Made by a program: the position numbers and the translations under genes. The notes beneath the pieces were generated by a model. It made no database searches and was not told the DNA's origin. It saw nothing but the letters and a program-made list of their open reading frames with translations. A stretch of 64,000 nucleotides of DNA from Isoetes taiwanensis (Eukaryota; Streptophyta; Lycopodiopsida; Isoetales; Isoetaceae), in contig JAJEKV010000059.1 in the NCBI GenBank assembly GCA_021234155.1, positions 8,748,779-8,812,778 of the forward strand, given 5' to 3'. Positions 34,771 to 46,074 of the stretch are shown in pieces (position 1 is the first letter of the stretch; every line of letters starts with the position of its first letter).

Positions 34771-35952
34771 TGCTGCCATGCTATGGCAGTATGGAAGAAC
34801 AAAACATGTTTTGAAGACTAATCCTCACACTTTGATCTGAATTTTAAGGCACAAGAAGAGTGCTTCATTGAAGGCTTGAAGAGCAAGGAGAGGACAATTG
34901 ATTCAGGTCACATAAATGAGGCAAAAGGACAATCAAGCAAAAGGAAGAAGACCCCTATAAGATCTCTGGGTATGTGATCATTTGAGTTCTTGGCATTATT
35001 GTACACTTTGATTCCCATTCCATATCTCCCATACCTTCCACCACCATGAAATACCCATGAGATCTTGAAATTCCATGCCTACAACTCATTTCCAAGTCAA
35101 ATTTGGCCTTGAAGAGTTTTTCTAGTCAAAACTACACTTTCAAAAGTCATTCACATGCCATGAGCTCACCACACCACCTCTACATCATTCAAAGTCCAAA
35201 ACTTCACTTGACTTGGTCTTACATGTGGTCAAAAGGTCAACACTCCCTCCTTCAAAGTTAAAGAAGAGAGAAAATCATAAAATCCCTAAGGGAAACATTC
35301 AAAAGTCAAGCTTGCCTAGAAAATGCCAATGATTTGCATTTATAGCAAAATTGGCCCATGGAAACCACATTGGAAATGCCAAGTCATCTCACACGTCACC
35401 CTCCTTGCCATGTCATGTCATGCACTTATCTCCATGATCATACTTCAAATTTTTGTCAAAAGCCTTCAAGTTACATTCATAAGATGACACATCACCTTGC
35501 CACATCATCATTAGCACCTCCGCATCACCATCCACATGGCACACACATCATGTCCACATCACTTGAGGTTTTGACTAGAAAAATTATTCTAAGCCAAGTT
35601 GTTTGACACATCACCATCCTTATTTGCCATGTCACCCCTACCTTGCCATGTCATTACTCTCACATGCCACATCACATCTTTTGAGCCATTTCTAAGCCAA
35701 GCTTGAAAATGCCCATTCACAAAACAAGATTCCAGAATCTTTTAGAGCATGAAAAAAGATTCCCATTGCAAAAAAGAAAATAAAAAAACTCATTTGTTTT
35801 GGCCATTAAACTTGCTTCATTGGGAAATGTGCAATAGTCCATGGGGCAAAAAATATTTCCTATCTATCCCCCCAGCCTATTTTTCTTCCCAGCCAATCTC
35901 CCCATGCCGTGTGGAACATCTGGGCGTGTGGGGCGGTGGAGGTACCGAATCC

Positions 35953-35984
35953 CACGTGGATATTGCATGCAATAATTATAAATA
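35953..35984 (+). promoter_or_regulatory. LTR promoter: G-box and TATA box
   Basis: CACGTG (35953-35958) is followed 20 bases later by ATTATAAATAAA. The same pair occurs in the 3' LTR. G-boxes bind bHLH and bZIP factors in plants; activity here is inference. Confidence 0.5.
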
Positions 35985-37199
35985 AAGAATTTGTTATTCC
36001 TTATATATCTTGGCTTGCCAAATCTAAATTTGCATGTGGGATAAATCGTCGAAGATTTTCAAGAACCCTAAACCTGTGAATGCCAAGATCCGGTCGATTG
36101 AGCCAAACTAACTGTGCAATCATACTCCAAACCTCTCGAATAACTTTGTTTAATGTCAAGAATGCATCTGGGAAACAAAAAGACAGAGAATTGAATGGAA
36201 TTGATCAAGAATGCAACTGAACAGGGGATTCACAAAAGAGGCTTTTCGACAGAAGAAAAATTTGAGGGCTTTAAGGCGAAGAAGCGATTGTTTGCTTTGA
36301 AGAAGGATCGGCTTGCTTGATTGATGCTTGATTCTGACCTCCACACTTGATTTTCAGTTTGGATTATTGACTAATTCATCTGAGTTGATTGATTGTCTAC
36401 CTATTTGATCCTGTGCCCAAGACTCAGAGCTTGGGATTCATGTTATTTGCCTTTGTGTACCTGATTTAATTGAAAATCCGACCCTTGTTGTTGAATTCTT
36501 AGTGCTTCATATTGATCTATTATCAAAAAACAATTTGTTGGCATTGTTTGCCTATTGCATTCTATCCCAGTAGTTTGACACCATTTGCTCGACATCTAGG
36601 CATGCTCCACGTAAGTATTATTCAACTCCATTGATTGCCCGAACAACCAACACAAGTTACTTGAATTATTTATCTCAATTTACCATAGCGTAGGTCAGCA
36701 TGTGGACGATAGCAAAGTATAAAAAAATCCCTAGAGCATTCGAGTCATTGCCTTATGCATGGTTCTTGCATAAACAATAGAATTTGCATGCATTCTTCCC
36801 AGAAGTGGATCTGCTTTCACATCTGTTCATGAGCTGTAGCAGTTAGTCCAAGAAAATTCAAAAAGTGAAAGATCTCGACTTCTATTTGCCAAGAGCACCA
36901 AGGCCTATTGAGTGCAGACTTATTCGAATAGACAAAAAGTTTCAAAGCTAAAAAAAAGTCTTAGTAGCAAGATCGTAAATCAAGCTCTCTGCCGGGGATA
37001 TCGACCAAAAATTGACTCGTCGGAATGTCTTTTTTATCTATCCGGCCTTGTCAAATTCCCCCACTTTTGCAAAAGAAGATAAATGTAGGTTCTGAGCAGC
37101 TCTGCAAGCAAGAATCACAAGCAAAGCTCAGATGGTTTGCATTTGGCAAGCTTTTCTCTGAGACAGACTTTTTATCCTTTAGGGAAAGCTGTGTCAAAT

Positions 37200-37231
37200 A
37201 ACCATCATTCAATTAAATTGGGATTATGTCT
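37200..37231 (+). repeat. Left terminal inverted repeat (32 bp, perfect)
   Basis: AACCATCATTCAATT followed by 17 further bases to ..TATGTCT. It is identical to the complement of 49283-49314; similarity stops abruptly after base 32. Confidence 0.95.
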
Positions 37232-38139
37232 ATTCCAAAATCGCTACCAGATAAGCTATTTATTGACCATTATATTGAATTAACCACACTTTTGCACTGA
37301 GTTCATTTTCGGGCTAGGAAGATGCATTTTATGTTGAAATGCAAGGGCATCCAAATATTCGGTCCAAATGACCCATATTATGAAAGAATGTTGGCAATAT
37401 AAAAAGTAGGAAATTGCTTATTAATTAGTTATAATCACCGAAGCGACAACGAAATCTAAACATTGAAATTGTAGTGTTTTACGAATAAATAACGACAAGC
37501 AAGTTGCTTTCTGAGCGTAGATTTTGAAGGGTCAAATCGCTGTGGCGATTTTATTCCCATAAATAACGTATTATAGTGGAACATAAACTTTAAAAACTAA
37601 TCCAATCATCGTCGACGGTGTAGCGCAGCGGTGTTTGAGATCCTTTCGATCATGAACAAACCATGCTCTGATTCCATATAAGATGGATTACAACATCAAA
37701 GGGATCGGGATAGAAGCGGACGGGATTCATAGCAACGACATCAAGCCAGATCCTGAAGTTCTATTTCTAGCTCGCGGCACTGCAGAGGTCGTGGTTCATC
37801 TGGCGGTGTAATAGAATGTGCCATAATAACAAGCGTATATGGAAGCCGTTTATGGTTTGCCAATTTCATGCATACGTATTTATAGACACCTAAATTATTG
37901 ACGGTATATACATACAAATTATTGCAAGTATAGCAAACCATACACGTAATATAAAAAGAACAATACGCATACCTAAACCAATAATGCTGATATAAGAACA
38001 CAATATATATTCGAAAGAGGTTGGTGTAAAGTATATTTCATATTCAAAACTTTTGGAAAGTGTATTTCCTGTATACATATATATATATATCAAAAAGTTC
38101 CCTTTCTAGAACGATCTTCTCTAGGTCCCCTCAATTTCC

Positions 38140-41100
38140 CTGTCCGATTAAGTTGCGTATAGTGTTTGTATCTCTTCGACCTTTTTCACCGTAGCTATTT
38201 CTTGCAAGATGCTCGACAAAACGAAGCAGGAAGTCATCTTTGTCAAAATCCTCGATGATAGGATGGTGGATTTAGTGATCGCGGATCGATTGAAGCAACA
38301 CTTCAAGGCGTCATCATCAACTATAATGATGTCTTCCTTCTCCCGAACGCCCAAGTCATCCATCATGTCGCTCAAGCATTTCACAAATATTTTTTTACAG
38401 AGGATCCTTTGGGTTATTGAATGACTTACATTTGCTCTGATCCCAAACAGATGCCCAATCTCTATGTAACTCAGGAACTACTCTCAAAACTTCCTGTATA
38501 TTTCTATTCTCCATCGACGACCAAATTGCACAACGAAATAAAAAGAAAGCTTGGTCTAACATCTCCTTCGAGATCTGGTCACGGATATACCCATTTCAGA
38601 TATGTCTCAAATGGTTTCGCTCATACCATGATAAAGGAAATTGTGCTTTAGGTAACGTTTTGCAGAGCACTCCATTCAAATCGAACACCAGAATTTTGGA
38701 GGAAACTGGATTAGGTCTGTAATAATAAAGCACACACTTGTGAGACAAGGAGAAAGAAAATTGAAATCGCCGCTTGGCGCGATTTTCAATCTATTGGAAT
38801 AATTGAAATCGCGCTGGTTTTTCAATCTCGCTTGAAGAATTGAAATCGCGCTGGTAGCGATTTTCATTTCTGTTTGAATAACATACCTTTCGGTTCTGTT
38901 CAACATCCGCAATGATGAGCTTACTCTCTACTGCCTTGATTCGCCGTATGACAGACCACATCACTTAGTGTTTGAACTATGGTTGATACTTCATTACTCT
39001 TTATGCTAACCTGACTCGAGCTTTCCGAATCCACTGTATCATCTAGGATTTTGTCTTCTTCTTATGCTACCTACATCCACTTCGCTTCGGATTTTCCAAT
39101 GTGATTGGAAGGATAGGCACGCCTCGGCCGCATAGTTAAAAGATTTTTGCTTGTCGATATTCTTCTTTATGCCCTCTATATGCTTTCTCATTTCTTCCCG
39201 CTCTGCGACGGATCTGCGAGGTAAAAGCTGGACTTAGAGCTGGAAGCTTTATTTTTGCACTACCTAGCGGACCCCTAGGTGCCACCTCTAGCACTTTCTC
39301 GAAAAATATGAGAAAGTCCTTGGCTTGACCATCGGAGACCACACTTTGGCATTTCCTAGCTAGCTTGAGCTTCCCCCCGACATAACCTCCAACATGAAAC
39401 TCCCAACACGTAGACTCTAACAGGCGTATAGGCTTCAATCAGAAAACTTCGAAAGGGCAAAAGAAAACCCGTACTTATTCAGCCTCCCCTTATCTTGCCA
39501 AGGTAGCTCATACTTGATTGGTGAATTAAGGGCGAGGGTCGACCAGATTTTCTTCTTCCTCTTCCTCTTCCTCTTCGTCCGGGTCCACATCCACATCTGC
39601 GGTCCCTTTCCCTTTGTCTTCGCCCAATTGGATTCGACATAAAAAACATTCTTCAATAGGGGTTCATCTAGCCGATAGCGCCAAGCAATCTTCTCACCTT
39701 CCTCGGTTTCCCCTTGAGTCTTTCATATTCTTTATCATCCATAATGGCTATCATAAGGACTAGCACATGTGAGATCTTACTTTTCGGTACTAAACTCACT
39801 ATCTTTGTTTTCATCTATCATCAACGCTTGCCTCATCACTTTAATGCATTCGACATCATTTGCGGCAGCTAGTGCATATGCGTAGGAAATGTCGAAGTGG
39901 CAACCGTCACGATAGTATAATGCATCTCGATCGTCAAACCACCTTGCATGTGTTGAAGAAGGTGCTTTGTAATCATCCCATGTCCATCTCGTACCCCACG
40001 GCTATCAAGAACAAATAGAGTGATGTCGGTTGGCCCTTCACCTACCTCCGGCATGGCACACTTATAACCAAAGGACACCTTATAGAAAAAAGGAGACTGC
40101 CTCTCGCCGTCTTCTTCACCAAAGCAACTTTTCTTTTTTTAGGTCGACGCAACTTTTCGTGGTGAATCCCCTTAAGAGTTGCCACATTCTTCGCCTTTTG
40201 TTTGCTTCACAAAATCTTTTGACCAAAATACATATTTCTTAATGTCATCATTAGATACGTTGTACTTTTGCATTAAGCCTATCTCTGATAACATCATGTC
40301 TCCTGAGAGCCTTTGCAGTTCTTCACCAACAGCTTTTTTCAGGACTTTCATATTCTTTATCGATTCGCATGCATCTTCGAAAGATGTCAAGTGCTTTGCT
40401 GCAGACGTTTTCTTGTAGATAACTTCCTTCATGCAACTATCTAGAACGAGATTAATTCGCATCATCCAATCCTTGTGCCTTTCTCATTTCGTGATACCTA
40501 TATCAAAAATAGACGATATCTTGCGAGGAAACCCTCGCCATACGAATCGCAACTTCTTTTCCTAATAGGCGCCCCAAAATTTCGTTCCACTTTTCCCATA
40601 CCGGTCGGAAGAAAAACAATCTTGCGTGCATCTTTTGGCACCGCTTTGCTCTTCCGTACCGGCTTTGTGCATCCCCTTTTTCTTCTTTGATCTAGTGGCC
40701 TTGTTCTTGTCCTGTATTATGGTTTGGCACAGTGTCCTTTCTAGTAATTTGAATTCGGCACTCTTAGATTGCCCTTGTCTGGTCGGCATTGGTTTTCCAT
40801 ATTCGATCCATTGGTTACGAGCGTGCCGCAACTGCTCCACATACGGACTGCAAAATATGGGCCGTTAGATAAAAAAAAAAAAAAAACAGTCGCGAAAGTA
40901 ACAATATAAAACGCCGCCAGCGCCACAGATTAATCACGATTTACAAAACGCCGCTGGCGCCGATTTCTTCATGATGAAGAATTCGCGCCAGCGCCGTTTC
41001 TTGTAAATCCGTCACACAAATAACAACAAAAAGCCAGCGCCGCTTTTTGCTAATCACGATTTAGAAAATCGCAGCCATATGAAGAAATCGCGCCCGGCGC

Positions 41101-42440
41101 GTTTCTTTGTGAATACGTGATTAAGCTTAAAACGCTGGCGCGCGATTTGGAACGCTATGTGTGGAACATAAAATACCTTTTGTACAGGAATGTCTTTCCC
41201 ATGTCATTCAATGGCGCCGATTTCGCTAATTACTGCTGGCCGCTGTGGAGCCACCGAGGAATCGGCAATTTCGATTTGAATACTGATCTATAGAATAACC
41301 GATTTCCGCTTTTTGTGCTTGATCGATCAAAACCTTCGCCTCCACCGGTCGCCGCGCCATCTATTATCATGAAGTGAATATCGAGGTTGCCAGTTAAATC
41401 TTCAAGTTTATTCCACATCAACACCTTCTTCGTCTTCATATCAAAAGGCACCACATCTGCCGGCATTGGCACCTGTCCTGGGTTTTCTATCATGCTGTCG
41501 ACTATTTCCATTGCGTGCTGCTTGTCAAATCTTCTGCTGACAAACATAGCCTTCGTGGACCTGAAAAGCCTGTCGACATGGATAGGATGCGTGAAGCTAA
41601 GGCCCAGTGGATACTTGTCAGCATATTTCTTGAGTTTGCTCATGGCCTCTAACCTGCCTCGCCTTTGTCATCATCACTAGTCATATCTGTAATGCCTAGA
41701 ACGTCTGGTGTTTCCCTGGCTCTAGAACTTGCATCTTCCTTCTCCTTTAAAGCTTGTAGGTACAGACTAGCTGACGGCCTTGTACTGATTGCTCTTCTCA
41801 CAGCTGAGAGACCTTGACATATTTTTTTTGGTGTCAATAGATCACCACCTGACCAGCCAAATTTGAAGAGGTTATCTGCGGCCTCATCCGCTTCTTAGGG
41901 CGCCTCTTTAAAGGAACTAGCATCGCAGCGAATTTAACTTCTTCAATACTTTTTATTTTTCTCGACCCGCTTCAAGTAATACGAACAAGAAGAATCGCCC
42001 CCCGTTTTCTTCGCATGTGATCGGTCATACCTTGTTTCTTCATTTGATCTGCTTCCTTAACTCTAGACATGAAAATCGATCTCGGTCTTTCCGCTAGTCT
42101 TGAAGATCTCCACATACCATTCGAGCCCTCTGGTAGATCTTCTTTCGACATGGAGGCTCTACCCGAGCCTTCATTATTTCGGCCAGATCGCCAATGGTCA
42201 CAACGTGTGCCAAATCTGCAATCGATACATCTTCATCCGTTTTGGTTTTTTCTCAGGCAGATGTCCTCGACCTGCTTGCGCAGGCTTTTCTTTTCACATT
42301 TTTAGAAGATCCCGAAGTTACAATCATGTGGTGAGTAATGAAATCGCTAAATGCCAGTTTCATAGACGCCTTACTTTCAAAAACATAAATTGTACAGGGA
42401 AAGTAGCAGAGACAACCAAAAACCACTCATAATTATAAAT
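38140..42440 (-). pseudogene. Decayed multi-exon gene: ParB-like, possible methyltransferase, FCP1-like HAD
   Basis: Read on -, it starts with a basic coiled region with ADLAHVVTIGDLAEIMKAR (about 42230-42100). 41643-41230 is the longest clean exon: a ParB-like N-domain pattern RRFDKQHAMEIVDSMIENPGQ followed by DIHFMIIDGAATGG, where ParB-type domains have y-v-i-dG-xHR. 40840-40172 is charged, with LLERTLCQTIIQDKNK and WSKDFVKQTKG. 40078-39136 includes DITLFVLDSRG and EFHVGGYVGGKLKLARKCQS, a faint likeness to a SAM-binding G-x-G loop. 38720-38200 is FCP1-like: KILVFDLNGVLCKTL (DxNG nucleophile motif), CAIWSSMENRNIQE, VWDQSKC and IIIVDDDALKC. Stops and frameshifts lie between and within blocks. 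It lies inside the TIR transposon, opposite to the transposase. The FCP1-like call is firmer than the ParB-like one, and the methyltransferase call is weak. Confidence 0.5.
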
Positions 42441-44580
42441 CACTTTGTAAGCTGCGTTCTTAAGAGGGGACCTATGCACACTTCTCTTTTATAAGAGACA
42501 TACTAGGCTACAAAAAGACTTGTCAAAAGAACGGAGAATACAAGTAAAGACTTACACTCTACATTATACAAAATGGAGAATTGTTCCAACTTTAAAACAT
42601 ATCGGAGTAAAGGAGAAGATTATAACAAAAAAACACACAAAACAAGGTAGTAAAAGCAAAAGAAAATGACACGTAAAACAATATGAAAGGTAGACAATAC
42701 ACAGAGACACGATACACGTAAAATACACAGGTTGAAAAACATCCTAGAAACCTAACAATAAAAGGGACACAGAAATCAATTACAAAACAAAAACAGATCA
42801 ATTACCTGAGGCGCTTGTTGGATCAAAACTTTCTGCTTGTTCAGCAGCCTCCAGGCTTGGGATTTGTGCTTTAGTCGTGCCGCCCACCTCTACCAACACG
42901 CCTCGCCGTGGCATCCTCTAGACGCCATAGAACCGCAAGTGATAGTATGAGATCTGGGTTTTGGTTTAAACTTATATGTATGCGTTCATAATCTAGGCCG
43001 CCGATTTACAAATAAATTCAAATTCGCGTCCTTTTAAATTTATACCGCCTTAATTAACCGCCCGTCCCGCTCATTTACAAATTTAAATTGTGTTTTTCTT
43101 TTTAGTGCAATTTCAAGATAACAATTAATTATTAATTTCAAGAAACGCATATGTGGCAATCTACTACCACCTAATCGGCCACCTACTACCAGAGCGCCCA
43201 AGATCATTCCTAGTATCGAGGCCCAAGAACAATCGACTCATCGAGCGCCCAAGATCCGCTCGATCCCATTCGATCGATCGAGCCGCCTTCAATCCATTCG
43301 ATCAAGCCGCTTCAATTCCCATTCGATGTCCGCATGAACTATGGTGAATTCGAATGCATTCTCTTGTTCTCAATTTTTCGCCCTCTATTTTTACAATGCA
43401 TTCGGTTCTTTATCGGTGTCCTGAGAAGAATGCTATCTTTTAACAACAAACTTGAAGCCGAGTAGGATTGTGTAAAATCAAGATTTGAATCCAAGTTCTA
43501 TGTGTCATGGTGTTCCTCTTGGAACAAGTTTCAGTAAGATTTCTATTCTAAACTCAATTATGAAGATGAGGCTCTTCCAAGAAGACATCCCGTGGCGATA
43601 CAACAGGAAAGCGTGGGCACATTTGTAGCATGGCCAAAAGAACGTCTGAAAAAGGTATGTATATTTGGATATTCAAAAAAAAAGAATATATCATATCATC
43701 TCATTGATGTTGTGAATTTTGTATTCTTTGATGCTCTTTTAGCCCGATCATATCAACCCCATGAAACTACACATTAATGAAAATATGTAGTTTCTTGGGG
43801 TTGGTCATATAATCGGCCGGAGGGCATCACAGATTCAATGTTTTCGACATTGCATATAAAAAAAAAAAATAAACTAATGACAGAAAAGTATAGTGCAAAT
43901 TGCGCCAGCGCGAAGTTTGTATTCATATTCCAAAAAAAAGTTATGTACATTTCTTCTTCGCAAAAATGCGCCAGCGCCAATTCTTTCTATATCTCTACAA
44001 TATGTCGGTCGTGCCCACTTCATCCGCCCAATCCCAAAGAAGTCCCACCTCGAACCACCCCTCGATATGACAGATCCTCATCTTTCCCGAGGATGTCGAG
44101 TCTCCAAACCAGTGTTGTATCGATCCCCGATACTATAAATCAAATCCTTGTACTTATTTGTTGGCATGAGCCTTACTAAGAGCATGAGGAGTCCGATATG
44201 TCCATAGATGCGATGGAAGTGTACCCATGGCCCCCGATACAAAAGCCGTCTAATGGATTCTCCAACTCTCTTTGAACGTTTTGAACAAAGACACTCAAGT
44301 AATATCTTGTACAGGTCCGTAGTTGATGGTCGCCCGGGAACTAGAACCACCGATTGTATTTGAACCAAAGGTCCATGCATAAGGAAAATCCATGGCACTA
44401 GAACGAGAGAAAGTAATTAGCACAGATCTATTTCATACGCCTTTGGCGCCATTTGTATAGAGCCGTATGAAATTGAAATGCCAACTAAAACGCTACCGGG
44501 CGCGATTTGATTAACCTAGTGGAAAAACGTGAACCCAAAAATAGAAATGCGCCAAGCGATTTCTCCCATTCCAACATATT
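38760..44580. repeat. Dispersed GCGC-rich palindromic motif family
   Basis: Variants of AAATCGCGCTGGCGCGATTT occur at about 38765, 38810, 38845, 40905, 40945, 40985, 41035, 41085, 41130, 43900, 43965, 44440, 44490 and 44555, mostly between coding blocks. A weaker one lies near 37535. I saw none outside the TIR transposon. Confidence 0.6.
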
Positions 44581-44783
44581 ATTCTAACAAAATACATAAT
44601 GCGTAATCACGAAATGCGAGAATGCGTAAATTCAAAAATATAAAGCCGCTTAGATATTGTTTAGTTCTTTATTTACTCCTTGTTTAACTCCTTGTTTAGT
44701 TCAATATAACTCCTTGTTTAGTTCAATATTTAGTTCATTGTTTTAGTTCATTATTTAGAACAGATAGAGGAAGAGCTAGTGAA

Positions 44784-44833
44784 GATCTATGATCTTGCTC
44801 TATGATCTAGATCATAGAGCAAGATCATAGATC
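44784..44833. repeat. Perfect 50-bp palindrome without spacer
   Basis: GATCTATGATCTTGC plus ten more bases is followed immediately by its exact inverse, centred on AGATCT-AGATCT-like sequence at 44808/44809. It can form a cruciform. GATATGA-type microsatellite follows. Confidence 0.9.
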
Positions 44834-45130
44834 GATATGAAATAGAAACGATAGAGTAATATGATATGATAGAGAAACGATATGATATGAAATAGAACTG
44901 ATGCATGTAAAAGTAAATAACATGCTTTATGGAAAATAACTACTTTATGTAAATAAAAGAAATACTAACCCGAAACCTTAAGAAGTGATTCGAGAAGCCT
45001 TAAGAAGCCGAAAAAAGCAATAGCAAAACTAATTTGGAGAAAAAATAATAGCAAATGAGAAGCTTTAACACAAAAACCAAAGTTATTCAAAGTCGAAAAA
45101 GCAAAAAACCGTAAAAACCTTGTATAGAGC

Positions 45131-45905
45131 CTACAAACCTTGTATAGAACCTTGTATTGAGCCGAAAAGCATATAGAAGCCTAAAAGCATATAGAAGCCG
45201 AAGTTTAAAGCGTAAAAGCGTAAAAGCCGAAAGTAGAAACCTTTTAGCCGAAAAAACCTTTGAGCCGAAAACCCTAAAGCAGAAGATTGTAGAAGCAGAA
45301 AAACTCGAAAGCGCAGATAAAAACAGATAAAAACAGATTGTAGAAGCCGAAAGCGCAGATAAAAACAGATAAAAAGCAGATAGAAGCCGAGTTTAAAGCA
45401 GATAGACGCCGAGAAGCCGAGATTGAAGCAGAAGCCAAGTTTGAAGCAGATAATAGAAGCCGAGAAGCAGATTGAAGCAAATAGAAGCCGAGAAGAAATT
45501 GGAAGCAGAAAGCGAGAAATTGGAAGCGCCTGGAATGCCTGGAATTGGAAGCGAAAAGTGAGAGAGAAAAGTTCGAAAACGAATGCTAACTTGAAATAAT
45601 AACTGCTTTCAAAATTTTGTACCGCGCCATTATAACTTCCGCGAAAATTTATTGCACGGGTTAATTGTTTTAAGGACCGCGAGTTTATCCCTTGTAATAA
45701 CAATGTTAAATTTATTATAAGGGTTATTATAGGATACCAAGGTTATCCCTTGTAATAATAAGGTTAAATTTATTATAAGGGTTATTATAGGATACCAAGG
45801 TTATCCCTTTAATGGTTAAGTTAACCTTTTAAGGTTAACCCTCATAAGGGTTATCCCTTTTACAAGGTTAAAATTTATTACAAAGGTTATTATAGGATAC
45901 AAGTT
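45131..45905. repeat. Two minisatellites
   Basis: 45131-45570 is purine-rich with units such as GAAGCCGAAAGCGCAGAT and CAGATAAAAA, and creates long - strand artefact frames. 45706-45905 has about three units of about 70 bp built on GGTTATTATAGGATACCAAG and AAGGTTAAATTTATTA. Confidence 0.75.
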
Positions 45906-46074
45906 ATAAGGCTAATAAGTAGAGGGTTTTATTTATATATAATGTTGAGGAAAATAACTTGGGGAATCCCATTATATAAATAGAATGATCAAATAGAATA
46001 AGACATATGAGGCTTTCATTTATGAACATGTTATTGAGAGGTTATTTGGATATGCTAACTTACTATATATTTTT

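Larger units (their letters stand above)
42441..46074. other. Transposon interior between the two genes
   Basis: Mostly AT-rich. 43592-43655 (+) reads QQESVGTFVAWPKERLKK, similar to VAWPRDKI at about 46555, so it may be an upstream fragment of the transposase-like gene or a related one. 44078-44398 (-) is an open frame of about 106 codons without a recognised family. 43200-43340 has CGATC-rich repeats. Confidence 0.35.

Noticed and set aside
45131-45703. 190-codon - strand open frame rich in Phe and Leu
   Set aside because: It is the complement of a GAAGCC/CAGATAAA minisatellite with no domain.
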